From: Physcia stellaris
Lineage: Eukaryota; Ascomycota; Lecanoromycetes; Caliciales; Physciaceae
DNA length: 64,000 bases
Direction: 5' to 3'
Assembly (NCBI GenBank): GCA_018902385.1
Contig: JABSSW010000015.1
Span: 682,001 to 746,000, forward strand
In this document: positions 12,756-24,101 of the stretch, piece by piece
Layout of the letters: every line of letters starts with the position of its first letter
Numbering within the stretch: the first letter of the stretch is position 1
The notes under the pieces: generated by a model
Seen by the model: only the letters and a program-made list of their open reading frames with translations
Database searches by the model: none
Told to the model about the DNA's origin: nothing
Program-made: the position numbers and the translations under genes

Positions 12756-15385
12756 ATGAAAATTAGCAACTGGTTACCAAACCGAACTAACGGCAAACTA
12801 CCAAAGGGTTTAGGCACGAACGATGCAGTCGACTTCGAGGAGACTTGGGCTATATTGGCCTCTTCTTTACGCGAAATACACACTAAGAACGCCTCTCAGC
12901 TCTCGTTCGAAGCGTTGTACCGTAATGCTTACAAGCTGGTGTTGAAAAAACTAGGGGAGCAGCTTTATTTTAGGGTCAAGGACTTTGAGGAAGACTGGCT
13001 CACAAAGAAGGTTCTCCCTCGAATCAAGGAGGATCTCTCACCTGCGCTCCTGGTAGAGAATCCTGGGTTATCGTCAGTCAATACAGCAAATGAGAGAAGA
13101 GCTGCTGGGGAAAAGCTGCTGGTAGCACTAAAGCGAGCTTGGGAGGATCACAACTTGTGTATGAACATGACTTCGGACATACTGATGTATATGGTAGGGT
13201 CTTTCAGTTTTAGCTTGCCCTTCTCTGAAAAGAGTGACAATAGCTGACAATGACCCCAGGAGCGCGTCTACTGTACCGACAACAGAAAGCCGTCTGTGTT
13301 TGCCGCTGCCATGGCCCAATTCCGCGACTTCATTCTTCGAGCGCCTCTTTCTTCAACATCAAATACCAAAATGATTAAAGTTCTTCTCTCAGTTATGCTA
13401 GATCAGATCCGGATGGAGAGGGAAGGCGACATAATAGACAAGCCCCTGATCCGATCTTGCGCCTATATGCTAGAAGGTCTTTACGAGACCGAGGAAGAGG
13501 AGGAGACTCTGAAGCTCTATTTGACTGAGTTCGAGCCAGCGTTTTTGTCGGCAACGCGGGACTTCTACAAGGCTGAAGGGGTAGCGTTAATCCAAGAAGC
13601 AGATGCCGGGACCTTCTGTAGGCATGCTATGAAGCGAGCTGAAGAAGAGCAGGATCGATGTCGGTCAACCTTGTCAGCTCTAACATCTCCGAAGGTTAAG
13701 CTCGTAGTCGACGAGGAGCTGATCATGAATAACATAGCGGTCGTGATCCAAATGCCAAGTGGAGTCAAATACATGCTGGATAATGATCGCTTGAGCGAGC
13801 TTCAACTGGTTTTCGAACTCATATCTAGGGTTGATCCCAAGAAGGATGAGCTGAGAAAGGCTGTCCAGACAAGGATCGTAGATTTAGGAAAAGAAATCAA
13901 CCGTTCTGCGCTCAATCCCAGCCAGGCGCCGGCGACCAACCCTTCCAAGCCTGAAGTCGATAAACCGGAAGGAGATGGAAAGGTACCAACAGATAAACCC
14001 GTGAATATGCAAACCACGGCCGCCATCAGATGGGTTGACGACATCCTCCAATTAAAAGGAAAATACGATAAAGTCTTGAATGATGCTTTCGCGGCCGATC
14101 AAGGCCTCCAGACTGCGTTTGCGCGGAGTTTTACTGATTTTATCAACGAGTTCGAACGGAGCTCGGAGTATCTTTCGCTATTTTTCGATGAGAACTTGAA
14201 GAAAGGCATCAAAGGGAAGACCGAGAACGAGGTTGACGCCTTGCTCGACAGAGGAATTACCTTGCTTCGATACATCCAGGATAAGGATATGTTCGAGCAG
14301 TACTACAAGAAGCATCTATCCAAGAGGTTATTGATGAAGCGATCGGTAAGCATGGACGCGGAACGCCAAATGATTTCTAAGATGAAGATGGAGGTTGGAA
14401 ACACGTTTACCCAACGCATTGAGGCCATGTTCAAGGATATGGCTGTCTCAGAGGACTTGAGTGCACAGTATAAGAAGCACGTTTGCCAACTGGGAGACCC
14501 CGATCCGAAACGAGCTGACATAGATGTCAATGTCTTAACGAGTACCATGTGGCCTCTAGACACCATGGGCCCTTCATATAGGGATGACGAAACACAACGG
14601 CCATTGTGCATCTTTCCTTCGCAGATTGAGAGGATAAAGCAGGGCTTCGAGAAATACTATCTTGACAAGCACAGCGGACGGCGACTTACTTGGCAAGCCA
14701 ACATGGGTACCGCAGACATACGTGCTTACTTTCCCGAAATGAAAGGTACCAAGAAGACTAGGGAGCTCAATGTCTCGACCTACGCGATGGTGATACTCCT
14801 TCTCTTCAACGACCTCCCCCCCGACGCTTCCTATACTTGTCAAGCAATCCAAGACAAGACCAACATACCCATGAACGAACTTATGCGCAATCTGCAGTCG
14901 TTGGCTGTGGCACCCAAAACACGCGTGTTGACCAAAGAGCCCATGAGCAAAGATGTCAAGCTCACAGACAAGTTCTTTTTCAACGAGCATTTCCACAGCC
15001 AGTTCCAAAAGATCAAAATAGGCGTTGTGACCAGCGGGAACAGGGTGGAAGAACAGAGCGAACGGAAGGACACCGAGAAGAAGATCGATGATGCAAGGAC
15101 CGGGACGATTGAAGCGGCCCTTGTGAGGATTATGAAGTACGTGCTCTCAATCCTCTCGTCTCGAATTACAAAACACCCAGGCTCTAGGTGTACTAACCTT
15201 GTATTTACAGACAACGGAAAGAGCTCTCACACCAGAACCTTGTAACGGAAGCGATCCAACAGCTCTTGTTACGCTTTAAGCCAGATCCTGTAATGATCAA
15301 GGCAAGGATTGAGAGCTTAATCGACCGAGACTATTTAGCAAGGATAGAGGATAAGGAGCCGGCAGCATATCGCTATGTGGCCTGA
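12756..15385 (+). CDS. CUL3: Cullin-3, scaffold of BTB-type ubiquitin ligases
   Basis: Scaffold joining BTB-domain substrate adaptors to Rbx1 and an E2. Three exons: 12756-13193, 13260-15136 and 15211-15385, with introns of 66 and 74 nt, giving about 829 aa. The N-terminal cullin repeats begin FEETWAILASSLREIH; the cullin homology domain contains FEQYYKKHLSKRLL; the C-terminal winged-helix block has IMKQRKELSHQNLV and RDYLAR, and the protein ends YRYVA as fungal CUL3 does. The Nedd8 acceptor Lys (in IMKQRK) is encoded across the last intron, AA before and A after. The 15137 donor overlaps an in-frame read-through that would lose the neddylation site. A NEDD8 gene lies at 35.7-36.3 kb. Confidence 0.95.
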
Positions 15386-15799
15386 TGAACACATCTGAAT
15401 TGATATGAAGGAGCACGAGGGTCATTACACGGGATATGAATGAGCTAAGAGGTCTGAAGATGTGGCATGGAGCATTTCTGAGGCTGGTAAGGCTTCTGAT
15501 AGCATCTAGCGTGGAGCTGGGGCGTGTTCTTAAGGCGTTCATATTCAAGCATGTGGAGTGAGGACTCCAAATCTACTTTGAGGGGTAGATTTCGAATTTG
15601 TAGGGCCCAGCAGCTGCTGGTGGAGTGTTCTACTAGTCGGACGCATGTCCTCAGGTCTCTTACACCATCTCTAGTAACAACAGCCCGTTCTATAGGTTTC
15701 ATTGTGGTAGTTCCCACTGCCCCGACTCAATAATCTGGAACCGCCATCGTGCTCTATGGTATCATCGCTCAAATATCTCAAGGCTTAAATGGAAGTGCT
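15386..15799. other. Intergenic, convergent 3' ends of CUL3 and the RRM gene
   Basis: No gene, RNA or repeat recognised. Confidence 0.5.
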
Positions 15800-17047
15800 C
15801 TATCCCAGAACCCTCAAACCACCCTTAGTCTTGTTGCTCTTCTTCTGGACACCAGCGCCACCCAACACTTTATTACCACCATGACCGCCTTTCCCTCCCT
15901 TCCCCTTCTTCTTGTCCTGCGGCACCACCGCCTTGATCTCGGTTGTGCTCTTCCGCAAAAGAACCGGGTGACTCCCAATGTACTTCCCCTGCATATCTCT
16001 GGCGGCTTGGAAGTACTCATCACCATCCACAAAACTCACAAACCCATAGCCTTTGCTCTTTGTTGTACGCTTATCCCGCACCACTCGTGCCTTTTGCACA
16101 GAAGGGAATTTGGCGAAAGCTTTCAGCAGAGAGTCATCTGTGACTTCCCCCGCTAGATTCCCAACGAAGAGTCGAAAGTGGGAGGGGTCCCATTCTAGCA
16201 GCGTAGGGTCCTGCCATTTCTCTCCACCCCCGGTTCGGATGACAGTTTTTTGCTTGCCGTCCGCCCCTGTCACTACAGCCGCCACGCCAGTGTCGTTATT
16301 TGCAGCAGAGCTGATCGCAGAGCTGGTCATTGGCGTGGCAGTACCATCGGCGCCACGCGTCCCGAGAGGTGTAGAGTTGGCAAAAGTCGCGGAGCCACTT
16401 CCTTCGCCGGTATTTCTGCTAAATGTCGCAGTACTTCCAAACGAGCGATTTTGGCTTCGCGAAGAGTCGTCTTTGCCGGCATATGCAGACTGCCACTGTG
16501 CGATCTGAGCCTCCATTTCCGGATCTATTTCTTGCCCTCGGCCCATACCTCGACCATTAGGTCCTTGTCCGGGGAGTGGAAATGGGTTCCGGATTTGAGG
16601 GGGCGTCGGTTCAACATAGGGCTGTTCTTGAGGCTGTTGGTAGTAAGATGGTGTTGGCGGTTGCTGGTAGCCGGGTTGCACTTGGTATGGGCCGTGAGGA
16701 TTGGCTGGTTGAGGAGCTGAGAAGCCTGTAGGTGGTGCAGGTGGCGCCGAAACAACTGGGGTATGGGTTCGAAATGACTGATTACCAGCGGCTACAGATC
16801 GAGGTTGAAATCCTGTGAAGCTGCCAAAGCCATTCGACTGCGAGCCGCCTCCTTTGCTCGGTGCCACATCGTAGCCTCTTGTTCCAGGAGCGCCAGGAGA
16901 AAATGATGGTGTGTTGGTAAAGGCGGGTTTGAAGGACAGAGATGGGCCGGCAGCTGGCGGGGGACGAGGTGGGAGTGAGGCATGAGGTTGAGGTGTGGAG
17001 GTAGTTGAGGGTTTCGGACCTGGACCTGGAGGTGGTGGATAGGACAT
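15800..17047 (-). CDS. RBM42-like RNA-binding protein with one RRM
   Basis: About 415 aa in one exon. The first 280 residues are low-complexity (Pro/Gln/Ser/Gly, many SYPPPPG- and PTPSYYQQ-like blocks). One RRM follows at about residues 290-370, with RNP2 LFVGNL and RNP1 KGYGFVSF, preceded by LLEWDPSHFR as in RBM42. The C-terminal tail is Lys/Gly-rich (KKKGKGGKGGHGG), like other RBM42 relatives. RBM42 proteins are linked to pre-mRNA splicing (tri-snRNP) and hnRNP K; a role in RNA processing is inferred. The start is set at MSYPPPP (17047). The frame stays open upstream to 17122, but that stretch has no family resemblance and is probably 5' UTR. It shares a divergent promoter with the 6PGD gene. 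Confidence 0.8.
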   Translation of the reverse strand: MSYPPPPGPGPKPSTTSTPQPHASLPPRPPPAAGPSLSFKPAFTNTPSFSPGAPGTRGYDVAPSKGGGSQSNGFGSFTGFQPRSVAAGNQSFRTHTPVVSAPPAPPTGFSAPQPANPHGPYQVQPGYQQPPTPSYYQQPQEQPYVEPTPPQIRNPFPLPGQGPNGRGMGRGQEIDPEMEAQIAQWQSAYAGKDDSSRSQNRSFGSTATFSRNTGEGSGSATFANSTPLGTRGADGTATPMTSSAISSAANNDTGVAAVVTGADGKQKTVIRTGGGEKWQDPTLLEWDPSHFRLFVGNLAGEVTDDSLLKAFAKFPSVQKARVVRDKRTTKSKGYGFVSFVDGDEYFQAARDMQGKYIGSHPVLLRKSTTEIKAVVPQDKKKGKGGKGGHGGNKVLGGAGVQKKSNKTKGGLRVLG

Positions 17048-17508
17048 GATGAATGGCTGATCTGATACGCCCTGGGGTTTGACAGGTACGTACCTTGGGC
17101 CCCAGAGACGCGACTCTAACAATCTGGCTGGGGATTGTTGTACCCGATATAATCCTGACGGGAATACGGGGGCTGTATTGACTGATGTGGACGAGTGCCA
17201 GATGGCTGGTCTTGTCAGTCGTGTGATGATGTTGGAGCAGGTGCAGCGAGGCTCGAGGCAGACTTGAAGCGGTGATGAAAGTGATGAGAAAGGTTCTAAG
17301 GATGGATTGGCTAATTCTATCGCGAGCGGGCCGTACTTCCGGATAAAGGTGGGATGCCCATGACTAAAAACCCCTCTACTCAGCTACTGCTTGAGGCCTT
17401 TTGTTTGCTGATGCCAGAGACAGTACAACGTTCACTTCACTACAACTTCAGCTAAACTGCAATCCAAAAAATACCAATCACCATTGACGACTTAGAGAGG
17501 AATTCAAC
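17048..17508. other. Divergent promoter region, RRM gene and 6PGD
   Basis: A 460-base shared upstream region. I see no RNA gene or repeat. Confidence 0.4.
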
Positions 17509-19344
17509 ATGGCTGACAAGGCAGTGTAAGTCCCCAGATGCCCTCGTTGTTCCCACTGCCACCACTACCGAATCCCTTACCCCGTCCACGTCACTTCTGA
17601 CATGCCTCTTTGATTGTTGGCCACTTCGAACTCTGTTGATAGAATTATGGGCTGACTGTAGCGCCCGTCTCGCCGGCATCAATGTCGGGGGACCTGCGCG
17701 CACTGTTCCAAGTGGTGATTTCGGCCTTATTGGTCTGGCCGTCATGGGCCAGAACCTGATCATGAATGCCGCCGATCATGGCTTCACCATCGTTGCTTTC
17801 AATCGTACGGTGGAGAAGGTGGACAGGTTTTTAGACAACGAGGCCAAGGGTCTGTCCGTCATTGAGCTCCATGTATTCCCATTAGAGCTGACGTCTGTCG
17901 TACTGTAGGCAAATCAATTGTTGGCGCTCATTCTGTAGAGGAGTTTGTCCTGAAGCTGAAGAAACCACGCCGCATGATGTTGCTAGTAATGGCCGGCTCA
18001 CCAGTGGACGATTTCATCAATGCCTTACTACCTTTCGTTGAAAAAGGAGATATCATCATTGATGGGGGTAACTCACATTTTCCGGACACCAATCGTCGAA
18101 CAAAGATGTTGGCGGAGAAGGGTATCCGATTCGTCGGGACTGGTGTTTCCGGAGGGGAGGAAGGTGCTCGCTATGGGCCCAGCTTAATGCCTGGAGGCAA
18201 CGAAGAAGCCTGGCCGTACATCAAGGACGTTTTCCAATCCATCGCTGCCAAGAGCGACGGTGAGCCTTGCTGTGATTGGGTCGGGGACGAAGGCGCCGGA
18301 CATTATGTCAAGATGGTCCACAACGGAATCGAATATGGCGATATGCAATTGATCTGTGAGGTAAGGATGTTAACGCGACTAGCTAGATCCACTGGAGTAT
18401 TTGGTATGACTGATGTTAATATAGGCATACGATATCATGAAGCGCGGTCTAGGGCTCTCAGCGAAGGAAATGGCTGATGTTTTTGAGAAGTGGAACAAAG
18501 GTGTTCTTGACTCATTCTTAATCGAGATCACTCGCGACGTTCTGAAATTTGACGACGACGATGGTTCACCCCTCGTCGAGAAAATCCTTGACTCGGCGGG
18601 TCAAAAAGGTACAGGAAAATGGACGGCAATCAACGCACTCGATCTCGGTATGCCTGTGACTCTGATTGGTGAAGCGGTCTTCGCAAGATGTCTGAGCTCG
18701 CTCAAGGAAGAGCGTGGTCGTGCAGCTAGCGTGCTGGATGGCCCCAAGCCGCAGTTCTCGGGGAATAAAGAGGAATTCATTGACAACCTGGAACAAGCCT
18801 TATACGCATCGAAAATCATCTCTTATGCCCAGGGGTTCATGCTAATCCAGAACGTAAGAAATCGCAAGCGTTTCAAGTCTTTGCAACGCTAACAGGTGCT
18901 CAGGCAGCAAGTGTGTACAAATGGAAATTAAACAAACCGTCGATTGCCCTAATGTGGCGTGGAGGATGCATCATCCGATCTGTCTTCCTCAAAGACATTA
19001 CCTCGGCGTATCGTAACAATCCGGATCTTGAGAATCTGCTCTTCGATGATTTCTTCAACAAGGCTATCCACAAGGCTCAGCCCGGGTGGAGAGACATTGT
19101 GAGCAAGGGCGCCTTGTGGGGTATCCCAACACCAGCTTTCAGCACCGCATTGAGCTTCTACGATGGATATCGTACCAAAGACCTACCTGCCAACCTTCTT
19201 CAAGCGCAGCGAGACTACTTCGGGGCACATACTTTCCAGATCAAACCGGAACACGCTAGTGAGAAGTATCCCAAAGGAAAATACAATCACGTCAACTGGA
19301 CTGGACGAGGAGGCAACGTGTCAGCATCGACTTATCAGGCATAA
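17509..19344 (+). CDS. GND1: 6-phosphogluconate dehydrogenase (decarboxylating)
   Basis: Oxidises 6-phosphogluconate to ribulose-5-phosphate with NADPH production in the cytosolic pentose phosphate pathway. Five exons: 17509-17525, 17662-17849, 17909-18360, 18425-18853, 18904-19344. The Rossmann motif GLAVMGQNL, the NADP-site AFNRT, the substrate loop VSGGEEGARYGPSLMPGG and the catalytic KMVHNGIEYGD are all present, and the C-terminus ends HVNWTGRGG. Two in-phase acceptors compete for exon 2. AG at 17660-17661 adds 17 residues (ARLAGINVGG...); AG at 17711-17712 gives MADKAVGDFGLIG and the usual length of about 491 aa. The second intron donor is an unusual GTCTGT. Confidence 0.95.
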
Positions 19345-19903
19345 AACAACGAGGCAAACACTTACGGGCAAGAATGATGTGCAATCAAAGAAGCGTGAAT
19401 TTAGGCCTGATGACTCTTTCTTGCTGCGAAGCGACGCAAAAACACTCAGGTTTTGGGCTTCAAATTGATCAAATCTTGTGCATAGATCTTGTACAGTCCA
19501 TAGAAGTTTCCAAGCTATTCAGATTGCCCCATATTGTCTTGTTATACCTTGATGTGATTGATTATGACTGTAAGTGACTTGAAGTGATCCAAATGACTCT
19601 GACAGAAGGTGAAGTCGCGATATGCCAGAAACGCCATGTCGGCTTCTTGTTTGAAATCAGCCTGTTGGGTCAGCTGCAGCACCACCGTCCTCAATAGTTT
19701 CCTAAAGCAGCATACACACCATAAAGACCACAGGGGCAGCTACCTTGATATGTTCTCTTTCGCTCACGTGTTCTCCTGGGTTAGCCGCGCCCTCGATTAG
19801 ATCGAATCCTTGTGCACATCAAATGCGGCTTAGGCACTAGTTCCAAGTGGCTTCCAAGGAACGTATTCATGCCAGGAACTTATCGAACAGCTAGACCACC
19901 TAC
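19345..19903. other. Intergenic between 6PGD and the SLC35C2-like gene
   Basis: 3' UTR and promoter sequence; no gene or repeat recognised. Confidence 0.4.
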
Positions 19904-21753
19904 ATGGACAACACACCCTTTAGAAAGGGTTTCCATAATGATTCCGAGCAGCATTACCCGGCCGATCGATTCCCCCTACCAACCATAAGCTCGCCCCGAC
20001 TCTCATCATCCAGTGGATCAAGTCTAGACAGCCAAGGCTCTAAAGTCTTCGCTCATGTTCACCCCCCAACACCACCTGACATGGACAGCGCAGGCGACGC
20101 GCGAAGAAGGAAGGCATTGATGAAGCATGCAAACGGCAGCATTGCGGATACCCGACAGACCAAATCCAAATCTCGTCGACAGCGCGGAAAAGGCGCGAAT
20201 GGCTCCAAAGATCTATCTGGCCGCAAGCACATGACCCATTCCTCAGACGACGGGGAAAGTTCCGACTTTTCCTCCTGGACTACAAGCGATGATGTGGAGC
20301 TGAGTAACATAAGCTCCGAAAATGACTTTACAGATGATGAAGAGGCCGCGTTGGCGAAGAAGGACATCGGGAGAAGAAAACGAAAGCGGCGGAGAAACAC
20401 TCTTCTTAAAGAGCGAGTCATTGGTGTTCCCAGTGTCTCAAAGCCAGAACATGACTCAGCGGATAGGAGTGTTATCAAAGCATTGTTGATTAATTCCTTG
20501 CTCATTGCTTCTTGGTATGCCTTTTCACTTTCGATTTCAATCGTAAGTCCTGAGTCCTCTTTTAATGCAGCCGTCGCCGCTGATGGTAGTTCTAGTATAA
20601 CAAGTGGATGTTCTCAGACAAATTTCTTGATTTCCACTACCCTCTATTTACGACCTGCTTGCACATGCTTGTCCAATTTACCCTAGCTTGCGTTGTGCTC
20701 TACTTTGTACCAAGATTTCGTCCGAGGGCAGACGGCATTTCGAATCCCCACAATCATGGTCATGCCAGGAAAGACCTATCTCAACCCGAAAAGCCACTCA
20801 TGACACGGATGTTCTATCTGACCCGTATTGGGCCCTGTGGGGCTGCCACTGGCTTGGACATAGGCCTTGGAAACATGAGCCTGAGATTCATATCTCTCAC
20901 CTTCTTCAGTGAGCCCGTCCTCTCCCTCCGTTCTTGTGATCCACGCTCATGGTCCGTGTTAGCCATGTGTAAATCTTCCGCTCTAGCGTTTATCCTTATC
21001 TTCGCATTTCTCTTTCGCCTTGAGACACCATCGATAAAGTTGGTCCTCATCATAGCAACAATGACCGTGGGAGTTGTAATGATGGTCGCCGGCGAGACTG
21101 CCTTCAACACTCTCGGATTCGTTCTAGTGATTTCCTCGTCATTCTTTTCTGGGTTCCGATGGTCATTGACCCAGATCCTTCTGCTACGTAACCCTGCCAC
21201 CAGCAATCCATTCAGTGGCATATTTTTCCTCGCTCCTGTCATGTTTCTGGCGTTGACAATTATGGCCATTCCCATCGAGGGTTTTGGCCCTCTCGCCAAA
21301 GGCCTGAGCAAGCTGGTACACGAAAAAGGCATACCCGAAGGCATTGGTATCCTGCTTTTTCCCGGCGTTCTGGCTTTCCTCATGACTGCCTCCGAGTTTG
21401 CATTACTCCAGCGGACCTCGGTCGTCACACTAAGCATTTGTGGCATTTTCAAAGAAGTTGTTACGATTTCAGCGGCGGGCATAGTCTTCCACGATCCATT
21501 GACCCCAATCAACATTAGCGGTCTGATTGTCACTATTGGCAGCATCGCCGCTTACAATTACATCAAGATCACGAAGATGAGGGAGATCGCCAAGTCAGAA
21601 GCTGAGAAAGCCAATGCCGGGGAGGGTGAAGCTGCTGAGCCAATGCTTACTGATCGGGATGATCATGGCGAAGCACGCGATGATCTTCCAGACGGACTAC
21701 GAGAGGGCCCTCGGCTTCCTGTATCAATCAAAGAAGCTCGACAGCAAGACTGA
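19904..21753 (+). CDS. SLC35C2-like nucleotide-sugar / triose-phosphate transporter family protein
   Basis: A TPT/EamA-type membrane transporter, probably of the Golgi or early secretory pathway. Three exons: 19904-20542, 20596-20908 and 20963-21753. The first ~190 residues are a cytosolic Ser-rich, acidic then basic (RRKRKRRR) leader. Helices follow, starting LLINSLLIASWYAFS and then YNKWMFSDKFLDFHYPLF, the family's second-helix signature. The second intron (20909-20962) is 54 nt, a multiple of three with no stop, so the frame looks continuous through it; removing it restores the conserved SLTFFTMCKSSALAF. Later helices include GFRWSLTQILL. The C-terminal tail is acidic and soluble. The sugar or phosphate substrate cannot be told from sequence. 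Confidence 0.85.
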
Positions 21754-23077
21754 GCTAGGGGTTATAGATGCCGGGCAGGCGCATGGACGGAGTTCATGAG
21801 GAGGCATTACTACGGTAGGCCGCAAGGCGTTTGATTGCTCGATGGGTGAAATCGAGCGGGCTTTCAATCTTCTGTAAACAGGCTCACACCTTCAATGCTA
21901 TTTCTTACGAAAGACTACAGACATGTATGTGCTTGAAGATCTTACCCAGGACGTACGAGGCATATGGGCAGGCTTATAAATTATTGTGTGCAGCGACGCT
22001 CGGATTGCACTAACATGCCCTGCTACTTGCAGGTCTGATCTTGGTATCAATACTCGGAAACGCTCAGCTCTAACGCTTCCACGAGTTTAGAACTTCCTTT
22101 CGACGAAAGAGAGTACGAAATCCAAGCCGAGGTTTCCGAGGAAACCCTGTCGGGCGGTATGTACTTTTCCAATGTCGAGTAACCGCTGGATTGGCATTTG
22201 CGAAATCAGTCAAACACGCCGAACACGTTTTCCCGACATGGGCCAACCATCTGTTTTCAATAACTCTAGTCTATCTCAAATCAATTGCAGTCTGATCGCT
22301 AAGTACCTGACTGACGGCAGGAACCGGTTTTCTCTTATGGTCATTGTACTCTAGTCACGAACATGTAACCTGCGAGAAGACATTCTATAATAAGATGGCA
22401 AAGTTTTACGCTTTTGTGCTGTCGCAATACTGATAATTTTCTACAGTGATAGCTTGCTGACCTGAGGACTTGGTGGTGGGAAAGCTTCCATGACTCGGTA
22501 GGAGCCTGATTCACGGTTTGGTGAAAATAACGATGAGGCTAGACGGATGGCGACCGTGGTAAGATGGCATACCGGCAGAATCACAACTTCATGCTTCAAA
22601 TGATGTGGCGACGTCTACATTGTTCGAAAAGACGTGCTCTGCAAGAATTGGTCATCTGCCGCTTCCAATCTATCCCATGCTGCTCGTGTCGGACACTTTC
22701 ACCAAGAACAAGGATGGAATAATAAGCTCCCAATTTTCCACTTAGATGTCAAGTGCGATGGGGTCTGCTGTAACGTAGTGCGATAAAGCGTAGCACCGAA
22801 AGCAGTAAGGGGCTTATGCGAGTGATTGGTGTCGAATTCTTTTGGATGATTGTTCATTCCGCGGTCCGCCTCGGTGTGTGGAATTTTTTTCAGTTCTTGG
22901 ATTTGACGACTTCATCTGGGACACTCGCCTACATGTTTACTTTGCACCCGTTGTGCAAGTCCTTGAGTTAACCCTCGCTTCTCCGTCTCGCTGTGTCATC
23001 ACTCGTCGATTGATTTCATCGTTGGACTCACGACATCATCTGGTATTCCTCAACCGGATTTCCACTCTCGGTCACTG
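21754..23077. other. Gene-free stretch
   Basis: Over 1.3 kb with only short open frames that lack family resemblance and splice support. No tRNA, repeat or AT-rich mutated block seen. It adjoins the decayed gene at 23078-23965, so it may be a slowly eroding intergenic region. Confidence 0.4.
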
Positions 23078-23965
23078 TTAGTCCTCCCATTCCTTAAACC
23101 ATCGAGGAATCTCCTTGTCGTACTTCTTTAGCTCAATATTGTCCCGGAGAAGGGTACGATGTAGTTCCCGCAATCCATGACGATTTTGCGTCAGACGAAG
23201 ATGATCGAATGGTCTCAAAGGTTCAGGCATTATTCGACGAACTATGATAAGGATTGAACAAAAAGGAGAATCTACTACAATCCATGGGCAGGTGTAGCCA
23301 GCTCTTTCGGTTTCTACGGATCATGATTTGAAACGCGAAGGCTGACCCAAAGGAAAGAACCCATACATAGGACGTCAAACTCGGCTTACCTCCATGAGGC
23401 CGCCCATAGAATAGTCATTGTGGGCCGCCGTTCTCTTAAGACTGTATACTTCTTTTTGCACAAGATATTCCTCAAGACGGGGAGCATCATGCCGGTTAAC
23501 GAAGATGTCAAGGTCGGACTTTTCCAAACGATTCGTTCGAAGAACTGTAAGACAAAACTTCCACTGATTAATGTATTGCACTGGCCTAACTGGCTACGAA
23601 GCCTGCGGGGATTGTCCACAAATCGCCTTAGACCATTGTCCACATTCCAGTGTTTAGACTTTAATAGAGTCTCGTGAACGTGAGATAGTGCTCTGCACGA
23701 TATCCTTTATTGGAAGGTGAAAGCATAGACTGTTGAAGACTGGGTTGTACTCAAAAAGGTCCAGGAGGTTTAACGCTGCCGCATGACCAACGGGTGCAAG
23801 CCTTTTCTCTGACATTCTGTGTTTTATTGGACTTGCAAGCATTATTTGTCTTCGAGCGCCAAGAAAAAGTAGACGAGCGACGAGTGAGCGAATTAGCCTA
23901 CTAGTAGCACTAACAAGTGTCAGGTCGTAGCATTTAGCATTAAAAGGTCCCGCACGAGTCAGCAC
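23078..23965 (-). pseudogene. Decayed F-box / nucleotidyltransferase-like fungal gene
   Basis: Pieces of one fungal protein family lie in order on the minus strand but in different frames. First comes an F-box-like segment (FNSLCFHLPIKDIV, 23654-23965). Then WNVDNGLRRFVDNP and LISGSFVLQFFERIVWK (about 23520-23650), followed by SDLDIFVNRHDAPRLEEYL in another frame (to about 23395). Last is a C-terminal piece (VVDSPF...LRPFDHLRLTQNRHG ... FKEWED) ending at 23078. The SDLD motif resembles a nucleotidyltransferase metal site. Frame changes near 23520-23523 (a four-T run) and near 23655-23660, a stop after SIKV, and the absence of the family's usual middle region suggest a pseudogene. A gene damaged by assembly errors is possible but would not explain the missing middle. 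The family identification is from memory of fungal hypothetical proteins. Confidence 0.5.
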
Positions 23966-24101
23966 GGTATTTGAAGAGGGTGAGGCTCCGATTCGAAGAA
24001 CCGATGAAATTGTCTACATTTTTATCGAGCCTGCGCCGGTATTTTACATTTTGCGCCAAAACCATATGCATCAGCCAGCCTTTTGAACATGCATCCGTCC
24101 T

